From Haloglycomyces albus DSM 45210 (GTDB taxonomy: Bacteria > Actinomycetota > Actinomycetes > Mycobacteriales > Micromonosporaceae): a DNA stretch of 64,000 nt. A program made the position numbers and the translations under genes. The notes beneath the pieces were generated by a model that did not search any database, was not told the DNA's origin, and saw nothing but the letters and a program-made list of their open reading frames with translations. Every line of letters begins with the position of its first letter. The first letter of the stretch is position 1. Below are positions 28,714 through 37,347 of this stretch, in pieces. Location of the stretch: contig NZ_AZUQ01000001.1 in NCBI RefSeq assembly GCF_000527155.1, positions 2,989,889 to 3,053,888 on the forward strand. Direction: 5' to 3'.

Positions 28714-31425
28714 ATGGCCTCAGATGAACGAAGTCCCGCCGAACGTTATCGTGACAGCGCGAACAATCGCCGTTTTCCCCGGACGGAGCGTTTCAGCGCC
28801 GGTGTCTCCTTTCCGCTCGACGAGTTTCAGGTCGATGCCTGCCGCACGATGGAAAGTGGACACGGCGTCCTGGTATGTGCCCCCACAGGAGCCGGTAAGA
28901 CGATCGTAGGGGAGTTCGCCGTTTATCTGGCCCTGGCGGAAGGACGTAAGTGCTTCTACACCACCCCCATCAAAGCATTGTCCAATCAGAAGTTCAACGA
29001 TCTATGCGACGAACACGGTGAGGACCAGGTCGGCCTCCTGACCGGTGACACCGTGATCAACGGGGAAGCCCCGATCGTTGTCATGACCACCGAAGTCCTG
29101 CGCAACATGATCTACGCGGGTTCGTATACCCTCAACAACCTCGGATACGTGGTCATGGACGAGGTTCACTACCTGGCCGACCGCTTTCGTGGAGCGGTAT
29201 GGGAAGAAATCATGATCGAACTCCCTCCCTCGGTGACGGTCGTCAGCCTGTCGGCGACCGTGTCCAACGCCGAGGAATTCGGCGCGTGGTTGGATTCGGT
29301 GCGGCCGGTCACCAAGACCGTCGTCTCGGAGACCCGCCCGGTTCCACTGTCACAACACATGCTGGTCGGCAACACACTCCTCGATCTCTTCGACGATTCG
29401 CAGGCCAATCGCCTCAACCCGGGCCTCACCAAGAAGATCGCCCGACAACAGGAGCGGGAATGGCGCCAGCACCGGCGCCGTCGACACGTCGATCGTGCGC
29501 GCGTGGTCGAACGCCTGGACCGGTCGGACCTGTTGCCGGCGATATACTTCATTTTCTCCCGCGTGGGGTGCGATGCCGCGGTGGAGGAATGCGTACGGTC
29601 GGGGATTCAACTGACAACGCCGTCCGAAGCCCAGGCGATACGTGATTACGCCACCGCCGCCACGGCTCATATCGAACCCGGCGATCTGCATGCGGTGGGT
29701 TTCAAACGCTGGGTCGACGGCTTGGCGGCCGGCTTCGCCGCACACCACGCCGGACTGCTTCCGGTCTTCAAAGAGGTGGTGGAAGCCCTCTTCGAACGCG
29801 GCGAGGTCAAAGTCGTCTTCGCGACCGAAACCCTGGCACTGGGGATCAACATGCCGGCCCGGACAGTAGTCCTGGAACGTCTGATCAAATACGACGGCAC
29901 CGACCACGTGATGTTGACGCCTGGACAATACACCCAATTGACCGGTCGTGCCGGACGTCGCGGCATCGACGTCGAAGGCCACGCGGTCACGCTGTGGAGC
30001 CCCGACATCGCACCCAAACAGGTCGCGGGCCTGGCGACGAAGAGAACCTACCCACTCGATTCCTCCTTCGCTCCCTCCTACAACATGGCGGTCAACCTCA
30101 TCGCCACGGCAGGACTGAAGCGCGCCGACGCCGTGCTGGCGTCCTCGTTCGCGCAATATCAATCCGATGCTCACGCCGTTCATATCGCGGAAAAGGCACG
30201 TGCACTGGGACGCAAAGTCGATCAGGAGGCCGCCGGAGCGGAGTGCGAAAAGGGCGACTTCCTGTCCTATTTCGAATTGACGAAGGAACTGTCACGCCTC
30301 GAACGGGCCGCTCAGAAGAAACGCAAAGGCCAATTGCGTGACGCGATGAAAGCCGATATGTCCGGATTGAAACGCGGCGACATCGTATGGCTCGGCGCGG
30401 GCCGCCGCTCGGGATGGGCGGTGTATTTGGAACACACCCGCCCACGCCGCAATCGCGGAGCCGAGGCCATCTTCCTGACCACCGACGGGCGAGCCACCGC
30501 CTACGCCCTGAAACGGTTGACCGATGTCCTGGTTAACGGTCGAATGCGGGTGAGAAAAGGATTCCGACGTTCTAACGTAGACGATCGAAACGAATTGGCC
30601 GCGGCTCTACGGGAAGAAACGAGCGACAAACCGCGCCCCACACGACGGGCAGGCAAAAGCCACGACCCGAAGATCGATGGACTGCGCAAAGAGATCAAAC
30701 GACACCCGTGCCACAACTGCCCCGATACGGGACAGCACTCCTATCACGCGAGTCGGTGGTGGAAACTGCGCTCCGAGCGACAAAACCTGCAGCGCAAAGC
30801 GCAGAAGCGGGAAAACTCTCTGGCACGCCAGTTCACCAACGTCCGCTCCGTACTGATGGAACTGGACTACCTGAACGTGACCGGCGAGGGAGACGTCACG
30901 GTCACCGATAGGGGCCGTCTGCTACGCAACCTCTTCAACGAAGCCGACCTCCTCGTCGCACAGTGCCTGCACGACGGGGTCTGGGAAGGCCTGGAACCTC
31001 CGGCGCTGGCGGCGCTCGCCTCCACGGTGATGTACGAATCCCGGTTTGAGGAGGAGGACTTCTACGTCGCAGCACCCGGGATCATCGAAGAGCCTCTAGC
31101 GGCGACGCTGCGACGGTACGACACCATCAGCCGCCTGGAGCGCGCTCGGGGATTGGAGTTGACCTCGCGGCCGCAACGTGGGATCGCGTGGCCGATGTAC
31201 CGCTGGGCCTCCGGGGAGGATCTGGCCGACGCGTTGCGGTCGTTCGAAGGGCCGAAGGCCATGCCCGGTGGAGATTTCGTGCGGTGGACGCGTCGTACTC
31301 TCGACCTCCTGCACCAGGTTGGTGAAGCCGCACGGACGATCGAAACCGACAGTGCACAGAAACTGGCGAAATCGGCCTTCGATGCGGTGGACGCGATGAA
31401 ACGAGGTGTGGTCGCCGACCTGTAG
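28714..31425 (+). CDS. helY: Ski2/Mtr4-like DEAD/DEAH-box helicase HelY
   Basis: The 903-residue protein is a superfamily 2 helicase. FQVDACRTME is the Q-like motif, CAPTGAGKT is Walker A, TTPIKALSNQ is motif Ia, VVMDEVHYL is motif II (DEVH), SLSATVSNAEEFGAW is motif III, ATETLALGINMPA is motif V and QLTGRAGRRGID is motif VI. An arch-like insert and a C-terminal helical bundle follow. Mycobacterium HelY (Rv2092c), next to the tat and paf genes, is the named homologue; a role in RNA processing or turnover is inferred from eukaryotic Ski2/Mtr4. The ATG is leaderless, with TACTCT (28702-28707) six bases upstream. Confidence 0.92.
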   Translation: MASDERSPAERYRDSANNRRFPRTERFSAGVSFPLDEFQVDACRTMESGHGVLVCAPTGAGKTIVGEFAVYLALAEGRKCFYTTPIKALSNQKFNDLCDEHGEDQVGLLTGDTVINGEAPIVVMTTEVLRNMIYAGSYTLNNLGYVVMDEVHYLADRFRGAVWEEIMIELPPSVTVVSLSATVSNAEEFGAWLDSVRPVTKTVVSETRPVPLSQHMLVGNTLLDLFDDSQANRLNPGLTKKIARQQEREWRQHRRRRHVDRARVVERLDRSDLLPAIYFIFSRVGCDAAVEECVRSGIQLTTPSEAQAIRDYATAATAHIEPGDLHAVGFKRWVDGLAAGFAAHHAGLLPVFKEVVEALFERGEVKVVFATETLALGINMPARTVVLERLIKYDGTDHVMLTPGQYTQLTGRAGRRGIDVEGHAVTLWSPDIAPKQVAGLATKRTYPLDSSFAPSYNMAVNLIATAGLKRADAVLASSFAQYQSDAHAVHIAEKARALGRKVDQEAAGAECEKGDFLSYFELTKELSRLERAAQKKRKGQLRDAMKADMSGLKRGDIVWLGAGRRSGWAVYLEHTRPRRNRGAEAIFLTTDGRATAYALKRLTDVLVNGRMRVRKGFRRSNVDDRNELAAALREETSDKPRPTRRAGKSHDPKIDGLRKEIKRHPCHNCPDTGQHSYHASRWWKLRSERQNLQRKAQKRENSLARQFTNVRSVLMELDYLNVTGEGDVTVTDRGRLLRNLFNEADLLVAQCLHDGVWEGLEPPALAALASTVMYESRFEEEDFYVAAPGIIEEPLAATLRRYDTISRLERARGLELTSRPQRGIAWPMYRWASGEDLADALRSFEGPKAMPGGDFVRWTRRTLDLLHQVGEAARTIETDSAQKLAKSAFDAVDAMKRGVVADL

Positions 31426-31490
31426 GAGGTGGGGTCGGTACTGACCCTCGCTCCGGCAGTGACAGGACCGTATATCGCGACATTGAGGCT

Positions 31491-31550
31491 TTGTCGCGCA
31501 ATTTGGGATTATTTCCGCATTGAGGATGAATAATCTCGTTTGCGCGCAAT
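31491..31550. repeat. long imperfect inverted repeat
   Basis: The left arm (31491-31513) contains CGCGCAA and GATTATT. The right arm (31529-31550) contains AATAATC and TTGCGCG. The arms pair over about 22 nt with a few mismatches around a 15-nt loop. It sits 65 bp after helY and 60 bp before the next gene, so it may be a terminator without a U-run, or an operator. A smaller GCGACA/TGTCGC repeat overlaps its left side. Confidence 0.5.
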
Positions 31551-31609
31551 ATTCGCCTTGTAACTTCTACGATGTGTACCAATCATGTTAACGCAGCGTA
31601 GGAGGAACA

Positions 31610-32587
31610 ATGTGGACCACTACCGTCACGCGGCGAGGAGTGTTGTCTTCCGCGTTCGCGGCGCTGACGGCCTCCTCCAGCCTGGTCTACAGTGTATCGC
31701 CGGTGCCGGCGGCGGTACCTCCGTCTACCGTTCGGGCGGTCACGGCCGCCGGTAACGTGATCTACCTACTCAGCCAGACTTCCGTTGGAACCGTGCGCGT
31801 GCATACCGCACGCCGTTCCCTCGGCCGAATCGAAATACGGGACGAAACCGTTGTCGATTTCAACGACAACGTCATTGTCACCGATGTATCGGGGTCCGAT
31901 TCCGAGCTCTGGATCGCCGGATTCAGCTGGAACAAAGGTGAATGGCATCGGTCGATTGATGCGCCCGAAACCCTTCCCGCCCATTGGCAACGGCTGGCGG
32001 GGGAGGCCGATCCCGACGCAGGGGAATCGAGACGGTATCGACAGTGGCAAAGTATTCCCGTGCTGGTGCGTTGGCGTCCAGGGCAACCGCCGTCGACGAT
32101 TTCCCTGGGGTCCTTTCCCTTGCGTCAGAGCTATGTAGTGGCGGCTCATCATAATGGACGCGGTCGTGCCGGAGTTGTTGTGGCCGGCTGTCTGCAGGGC
32201 GACACGCAAACGGTGACGAGGGTCTACCAACTCGCCACCACCGACGCAGGTCGGTCGTGGCGAAGAAGAGTGATTCACAAGGATCCCGCCGAAATGCGCC
32301 ACGTGTCGTCCGCCGCGGATGCGAACGGAAATCATGCGATCGTTGTCCCCACGGCGGACGGGGGTAGCACTGTGCATCTTGGCCGCCTTGGCCGTACGAC
32401 GACGCAGCGCACATATTCACACCCTGAACGGCGATCGATAGGGGACGAACTCGTACTGCCAAGTATCGACGGTGGAGTATCGATGGTGGAGTCGACCGAT
32501 CCGGCCATTCGGCTCTTGCCGGTAAACGGCTGGCCCCGGCGATATCTGACGGTGAGTCACGATCACCTCAGCGTCCAGGAAGCGTGA
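31610..32587 (+). CDS. twin-arginine secreted protein, beta-propeller-like
   Basis: The 325-residue protein starts with a Tat-like signal: TRRGVLSSAFAALTASS, where RR is followed by a mild hydrophobic stretch, with possible cleavage after PVPAA near residue 35. The mature part is rich in beta strands and short repeats (ELWIAGFSW..., AGVVVAGC..., TTDAGRSWRRRVIHKD) reminiscent of sialidase/BNR or propeller blades, where 'T.D.G.SW' is the typical Asp-box. It may bind glycans or the wall. GTAGGAGG precedes the ATG by six bases, a strong site. The next gene overlaps by GTGA, so the two proteins are probably made together. Confidence 0.8.
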   Translation: MWTTTVTRRGVLSSAFAALTASSSLVYSVSPVPAAVPPSTVRAVTAAGNVIYLLSQTSVGTVRVHTARRSLGRIEIRDETVVDFNDNVIVTDVSGSDSELWIAGFSWNKGEWHRSIDAPETLPAHWQRLAGEADPDAGESRRYRQWQSIPVLVRWRPGQPPSTISLGSFPLRQSYVVAAHHNGRGRAGVVVAGCLQGDTQTVTRVYQLATTDAGRSWRRRVIHKDPAEMRHVSSAADANGNHAIVVPTADGGSTVHLGRLGRTTTQRTYSHPERRSIGDELVLPSIDGGVSMVESTDPAIRLLPVNGWPRRYLTVSHDHLSVQEA

Positions 32588-33423
32588 GGTCTCTCATGGC
32601 ACATCAGACGTTCAACGACCCCTGGGGCTCTGGAGAATGCGAATCGGAACATGTCAGTCACAATTATGTCGAAAGAAGCAACTGGCAACTGTGCCACCGG
32701 ATCGACTGGAACGGGCTTATCGGGGTCCATGGTGAGCGCCATGCCGAACGATTTCATCCGAACGCCTGGCGGCAACTGGGCCGTGTAGCACGCGACTTGG
32801 ACGATTTGGGACGTCGCTTTCACCCCTCGGGCCGTTCCTATCCCCTGACATGGCTGGGTGACGTTGGCGTCAAAGTCTGTAAACCGGGCTGGCATCGGTT
32901 TGGACTGGCGGTGGATCTGTCCCGGATCAGTTGGGGTAGCCAATACGTGGATTTCAACGCGCACTGGCGCCCGAGCGTCGCGTCCCATCTACGACTCAGG
33001 TACCTCGCGGCCGTGGCCGTTTTTCGCTGCCATTTCGGAGTGGTACTACACGCCTACAACGATCCCGACGGCAGTCACGCCAACCACGTGCATCTTGACC
33101 GTAGTCGTCATGCTGTGGCATTGGCCAGGGATTACCTGAGCGATCAATCGATCATTCATTTGACCGCCAACTGGCTTCTGGGGCGTAACCTCCGAGTCGC
33201 AGAGGGATGGGGCGACGATACGGAGGCGGCCTATCAGGATTTGCTGGAATGCTTCGGCATGGCGTCCCGATCGGATAGTGACGTCGAGCTGGATCCACTG
33301 ACACGAGCCGACCACTTCCGGATGCTGCTACGACTGATCGCCCGCACCGCATTCCATAATGCCGAGCCGGGGGTGTTCATCGTCCCCAGTACGCCGAACG
33401 CCGAGTCGCCCGACGAATCGTGA
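32584..33423 (+). CDS. M15/extensin-like zinc peptidase-like protein
   Basis: The 279-residue protein has the layout of peptidase M15-like domains: HRFGLAVDLSRI supplies H and D ligands and GSHANHVHLD supplies the distal H-x-H. These domains cut D-Ala-containing cell-wall peptides or act as non-catalytic relatives. No signal peptide is visible at the N-terminus (MRSLMAHQTF...), which is odd for a wall enzyme; it could be exported with its partner or act inside. GTG 32584 overlaps the stop of the secreted protein gene by four bases; an ATG at 32596 is an alternative start. Confidence 0.72.
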   Translation: MRSLMAHQTFNDPWGSGECESEHVSHNYVERSNWQLCHRIDWNGLIGVHGERHAERFHPNAWRQLGRVARDLDDLGRRFHPSGRSYPLTWLGDVGVKVCKPGWHRFGLAVDLSRISWGSQYVDFNAHWRPSVASHLRLRYLAAVAVFRCHFGVVLHAYNDPDGSHANHVHLDRSRHAVALARDYLSDQSIIHLTANWLLGRNLRVAEGWGDDTEAAYQDLLECFGMASRSDSDVELDPLTRADHFRMLLRLIARTAFHNAEPGVFIVPSTPNAESPDES

Positions 33424-33474
33424 CCAGGGGCGACGAGGCATGCGGTGGCAGGGTGAGGGAATATCAAGGCCATG

Positions 33475-34368
33475 TCAGGTTCCACCGCCACCGAAGGCAG
33501 CGGCGAGACGGTCAACTGATAGTTGAATTCCCCATTCCTCGGTGAGAGCGGCCAGCTGCCTGGAATCGGTCGGTCGCCGGGGAATTGTTCCGGCTACCTC
33601 TGGCAGGGCGACATCGCTGACGCACCGGGTCACCTGTTCGGCGCGTCGCAGGTAGTCGGAGGATTCGAGGACGGCGCTGTTCTGCCGACCCTTGAGCTCG
33701 CCTTGCTCCGCGGCAGCCACGACGGAATCGAGACTGGGATGCCGATTGACGATCGTGGCCGCACCTTTGTCACCGATTCCCGTCACTCCGGGGAGGCCGT
33801 CCGAAGCGTCACCTCGCAGGATGGCGAACTCCACATATTCCGCTGGGGAGACACCGAATTTTTCTTCCACGTCTTCGGCCCGGTACCGGCGCGCTTTGCT
33901 GATACCTCGCAACAAGTACACAACACTGGACCGCGCGGTGTCGTCCACCAGTTGAAAGAGGTCGCGGTCGCCGGTGACGACCACGACCTCGTCATCGGTG
34001 TTATGGCGCAGGGTGGCGATGACATCGTCGGCCTCGTAATCGGGATGTTCGGCGGTGGCGATTCCCCAGCTGCGCAGAATATCGGTGATGGCTTGAACCT
34101 GGTCGTCGAGTCCGTCCGGAGTGTCTTCGCCGCCGTCGCTTCCCACTCGAGCGGTCTTGTAGGTATCGATAAGCTCGACACGCCATTGTGGCCGCCAATT
34201 GCCTTCCAGGCAGCAGATCAGGCGGTCCGGCGAGTAATCACGTACGAGGGTGGCCAAGCCGTCGAGAAAACCACGGACCGCTCCGGAACGGCGCCCGTCA
34301 GGTGCGGTGATGGAACCGGGTAGCGCGTAGTACGAGCGGTACCAGAGACCGGCTGCGTCAATAAGCAT
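33475..34368 (-). CDS. 5'-3' exonuclease (FEN/PIN-like, PolA-N type)
   Basis: The roughly 297-residue protein resembles the N-terminal nuclease of DNA polymerase I. LMLIDAAGLWYRSYYALP carries the first Asp, GFLDGLATLVRDY follows, then EADDVIATL and VVTGDRDLFQLV with the acidic metal ligands. DGLPGVTGIGDKGAATIV is the helix-hairpin-helix DNA-binding part. It is a stand-alone flap/5' exonuclease, as in many Actinobacteria. ATG 34368 has GAGGG eight bases upstream; ATG 34374 and 34383 are alternatives. A PadR-linked operator copy lies in its promoter (34419-34444), suggesting control by the regulator encoded at 46041. Confidence 0.9.
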   Translation of the reverse strand: MLIDAAGLWYRSYYALPGSITAPDGRRSGAVRGFLDGLATLVRDYSPDRLICCLEGNWRPQWRVELIDTYKTARVGSDGGEDTPDGLDDQVQAITDILRSWGIATAEHPDYEADDVIATLRHNTDDEVVVVTGDRDLFQLVDDTARSSVVYLLRGISKARRYRAEDVEEKFGVSPAEYVEFAILRGDASDGLPGVTGIGDKGAATIVNRHPSLDSVVAAAEQGELKGRQNSAVLESSDYLRRAEQVTRCVSDVALPEVAGTIPRRPTDSRQLAALTEEWGIQLSVDRLAAAFGGGGT

Positions 34369-34418
34369 CAACATGGCCCTCATTGTCTCATTGGGGTGTG
34401 ACACTGTCTGGCAAAGTA

Positions 34419-34453
34419 ATACAATATATATCGACATCGAGGTAGTGACCTCA
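34419..34453 (-). promoter_or_regulatory. PadR-type operator, copy A
   Basis: The 26-bp core at 34419-34444 (ATACAATATATATCG, then ACATCGAGGTA) matches the site before the PadR gene at 24 of 26 positions. It contains the dyad TAtaTCGA-ca-TCGAggTA and is followed by GAGGT-AGTG-ACCTC. On the minus strand it overlaps a TATATT/TATTGTATTA -10 region of the exonuclease gene. It could also affect the divergent amino-acid importer. Confidence 0.65.
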
Positions 34454-34589
34454 CGGTGGCACCGTTCATCCATCCGAATCGTCCACATTTGTCCGCGATG
34501 CGGGCCACACTATAGACCAGAATTTGCGATGATGCCTCAGCAAAATGCATAATTAAAACATCTATAGAATAGTTATTAGGAGATTGAGG

Positions 34590-35363
34590 ATGACTTTTCC
34601 ACGTGCGGCCGCTACGTTCGCAGCTGCGGCCCTGGCTGTGACCGCCCTTGGGGCGTGCGGCGACGATTCAAGCAATGATCTCACTGTATGCACCAACGTG
34701 CCTTTTGAGCCGTTTGAAATGCGCGAGGGAAACGAGATCGTCGGCTTTGACGCCGATATGATGCAGTTGCTGGCTGATCGCCTGGACAAGGATCTCGCGT
34801 GGGTGGAACTCGATTTCGCCGCCATTGAATCGGGTGCTGCGTTCAACGCCGGTCGCTGCGATATCGCCGCAGCCGGAATCACCATCAATGATGAGCGTGA
34901 AGAAAACCTGGGTATGTCGGACCCGTATTTCCGGGCCGACCAAGCTCTGGCGGTTGAGGACGGATCCGACATCGCATCTCTGGACGATTTGGATGGAAAA
35001 AAGGTCGGAGTGCAGTCCGCTTCGACGGGGGAGGCGTATGCCGAGTCCGTCGCGGAGGAATACGGATTCGAGGTGGTCAAGTACGACGACATGGGTACGG
35101 TCGCCAATTCCATGTCGGCCGGAAGCATCGACGCGTCGATAGCCGATCTGTTCAATTGGGAAGCCGTGGCCGAGGGCAACGATTTTGCCATCGCCGAGGA
35201 AATCGCGACGGACGAATACTATGGCTTCGCGGTCGACTCAGACGACGATGAACTGCTCGACGATGCGAACGAGATGATCGCGGAGGCGTTGGAATCGGGC
35301 GAGTACGGCGAGATCTACGAGCAATGGATCGGTGTCGAATACGAGGGGCAGCTGGACGAATAG
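34590..35363 (+). CDS. amino-acid ABC transporter substrate-binding lipoprotein
   Basis: The 257-residue protein starts with a lipoprotein signal ending LGACGDDSS (lipobox Cys near residue 23) and has the fold of family 3 solute-binding proteins: LTVCTNVPFEPFEM, GFDADMMQLLADRL, DIAAAGITINDEREENLGMSDPYF and GKKVGVQSASTGEAYAESV. It captures polar amino acids or similar compounds at the outer face and passes them to the permease. ATG 34590 is chosen because AGGAG lies seven bases before it. It is the first gene of a three-gene import operon. TATAGA at about 34563 may be the -10. Confidence 0.93.
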   Translation: MTFPRAAATFAAAALAVTALGACGDDSSNDLTVCTNVPFEPFEMREGNEIVGFDADMMQLLADRLDKDLAWVELDFAAIESGAAFNAGRCDIAAAGITINDEREENLGMSDPYFRADQALAVEDGSDIASLDDLDGKKVGVQSASTGEAYAESVAEEYGFEVVKYDDMGTVANSMSAGSIDASIADLFNWEAVAEGNDFAIAEEIATDEYYGFAVDSDDDELLDDANEMIAEALESGEYGEIYEQWIGVEYEGQLDE

Positions 35364-35364
35364 C

Positions 35365-36177
35365 ATGAGTGTCGAGACTGTCGCGCATCGTCGCCTATTG
35401 CCACGTCAACGTCGCGCACTAGTCCGTGGGCTTCAGTACGGCCTGTTCATCATCGTCGTACTCGTCTTGGCGTGGGTGGCGGACTGGAAGGACATCACCG
35501 AATCGTTCTTCCGAGTTGACATCGCCGCTGGAATGTTTCCCGCCGTATGGCAGGCTTTTTTCAACACCATTGCCTATACGGTGCTGGCCTTCATCTTCGG
35601 AATGATCGTCGGGGTCGTTATGGCCGTGATGCGGATTTCCGAGGTGGCGGTGTACCGGTGGTTCGCCGGTGCCTATATCGAACTGTTCCGTGGGTTGCCC
35701 GCCCTGCTGGTGTTGTTCTTGGTGGCATTCGGTTTGCCCCAAGCCTTTCCGGGAATGGATTACCCCGGCGGAATCTACGGTCAAGTCGCCTTGGGCCTTG
35801 GATTGACGTCGTCGGCCTATATCGCTGAAACTGTTCGTGCCGGTATCCAGGCGGTTCCGGCCGGTCAAATCGAGGCGGCCCGGTCGTTGGGAATGAGCCA
35901 CATGCGAACGATGACGTCGATCGTGCTCCCTCAAGCGGTTCGCATCGTCATCCCGCCGCTGACGAATGAATTCGTCATGCTGACCAAGGACTCGTCCTTG
36001 GTCTACGTTGTCGGAGTGACGGCGACGACGATGGAACTGTCGAAGTTCGCCCGCGAGGAATTGACCTCAACGGCCAACGCCACCCCGTTGTTGCTGGGCG
36101 GCGTGCTGTATCTGCTGATCACCGTGCCGTTGTCGATCGTGGCGCGTCGTATGGAAAACAAGGGAACACGTTTATGA
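35365..36177 (+). CDS. polar amino-acid ABC transporter permease
   Basis: The 270-residue permease has about five to six spans with the family signature: [33 protein letters not shown], and the EAA loop [20 protein letters not shown] that contacts the ATPase. It is typical of the HisM/GlnP type, with one permease gene so that a homodimer is likely. It starts one base after the substrate-binding gene's stop and its end overlaps the ATPase start by four bases, so all three are co-transcribed. The first 30 residues are basic and cytosolic. Confidence 0.93.
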   Translation: MSVETVAHRRLLPRQRRALVRGLQYGLFIIVVLVLAWVADWKDITESFFRVDIAAGMFPAVWQAFFNTIAYTVLAFIFGMIVGVVMAVMRISEVAVYRWFAGAYIELFRGLPALLVLFLVAFGLPQAFPGMDYPGGIYGQVALGLGLTSSAYIAETVRAGIQAVPAGQIEAARSLGMSHMRTMTSIVLPQAVRIVIPPLTNEFVMLTKDSSLVYVVGVTATTMELSKFAREELTSTANATPLLLGGVLYLLITVPLSIVARRMENKGTRL

Positions 36178-36923
36178 GCACACCACTGGTTCGCATTAAC
36201 CAACTGCACAAACGTTACGGTGACCTGGAAGTGCTCAGAGGTGTACATGCCGACATCGACGAAGGCGAGGTCGTATGCCTGATCGGGCCGTCGGGTTCGG
36301 GAAAATCCACTCTCCTGCGTTGCGTCAATCTACTGGAGACGCCGACTTCCGGCAGCGTTGAGGCGGCCGGGCATCTCATGACCGATCGCGACGTGGACCT
36401 TGACGCGGCCCGACGCGATATCGGAATGGTGTTCCAGCAATTCAATCTGTTCTCTCACCTCACTATTCTGGACAATATCGTGCTGCCGCAGCGCCGCGTA
36501 TTGGGACGTTCTCGTCGCGAGGCGGAGGAGAACGCGCGACGGCGGCTCTCTGAAGTGGGCATTGAAGGCAAGGAGTCGGCGAAACCCGCGCAGTTGTCGG
36601 GCGGACAGCAGCAGCGCGTCGGGATCGCCCGAGCGCTGGCGATGGAACCACGCCTGATGCTGTTCGACGAACCCACCTCCGCTCTGGATCCGGAGTTGGT
36701 GGGAGAGGTTCTGGCCGTCATGCGTCATCTGGCTGATGAGGGAATGACCATGCTCGTGGTGACACATGAGATGGAGTTTGCCAAGGAAGTCGCGGATCGC
36801 GTGCTCTTCCTGTCCGACGGGGTCATCGCCGAACAAGGCCCGCCGGCCGACGTATTGACGAATCCGCGAACGGAGCGGGCGAACTCCTTTCTCCACCGCG
36901 TCCTGCATCCGGTAGACGAGTGA
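36174..36923 (+). CDS. polar amino-acid ABC transporter ATP-binding protein
   Basis: The 249-residue ATPase of GlnQ/HisP type has Walker [11 protein letters not shown]-loop [19 protein letters not shown], signature [15 protein letters not shown], Walker [20 protein letters not shown] and the switch His in [12 protein letters not shown]. It powers uptake through the permease encoded just upstream, whose gene it overlaps by ATGA. The sequence [21 protein letters not shown] marks the helical region. The importer substrate is unassigned. Confidence 0.94.
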   Translation: MSTPLVRINQLHKRYGDLEVLRGVHADIDEGEVVCLIGPSGSGKSTLLRCVNLLETPTSGSVEAAGHLMTDRDVDLDAARRDIGMVFQQFNLFSHLTILDNIVLPQRRVLGRSRREAEENARRRLSEVGIEGKESAKPAQLSGGQQQRVGIARALAMEPRLMLFDEPTSALDPELVGEVLAVMRHLADEGMTMLVVTHEMEFAKEVADRVLFLSDGVIAEQGPPADVLTNPRTERANSFLHRVLHPVDE

Positions 36924-37166
36924 GATTCCCGGGCCGTGTGCGCCATGTTCGTCGGCGACGGGACGGGAATCGGCTCGCGGCACTATGATGGCAACGGTCC
37001 CCAAGCGGTACGGAATCGCGATGCACGATTGCGACGGTCCCGGGACGGTCGTGAAGTCGTTGTTGCCGTGGAAGGCGTTCGATCGGGAGGTATGGGCTAG
37101 CGACCCTCTTCGAGAGGCCGATTGCGACTGCCGTTCACAGTTCCATCATGCGACGAGGGTGCACGT

Positions 37167-37343
37167 TTGACGATGATCGTGTGCCTCGTACGGAAGGGTG
37201 TTCCGGCAGAAGACGAAAACGAGCACCTCGCGCAGTGGATCCGTGCGGTGACGCGAGAAGAGGTCTTGCTGGGGGATATGATGCGGTTGTTTCCCTTGAC
37301 GGCGACGACGGTTCTGTCGACTGAGGGAATCCTGGCACAATAG
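37167..37343 (+). CDS. possible 58-residue hypothetical ORF
   Basis: In the 424-bp gap between the importer and the amidohydrolase gene, a TTG at 37167 has GAGGG six bases upstream and opens a 58-codon frame (MTMIVCLVRKGVPAEDENEH..., ending STEGILAQ) with about two-thirds GC at third positions. It matches no family I recognise and stops four bases before the next gene. A second forward frame at 36985-37170 looks less convincing. Both may be remnants. The rest of the gap, 36924-37166, shows nothing else. Confidence 0.35.
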   Translation: MTMIVCLVRKGVPAEDENEHLAQWIRAVTREEVLLGDMMRLFPLTATTVLSTEGILAQ

Positions 37344-37347
37344 TGTC

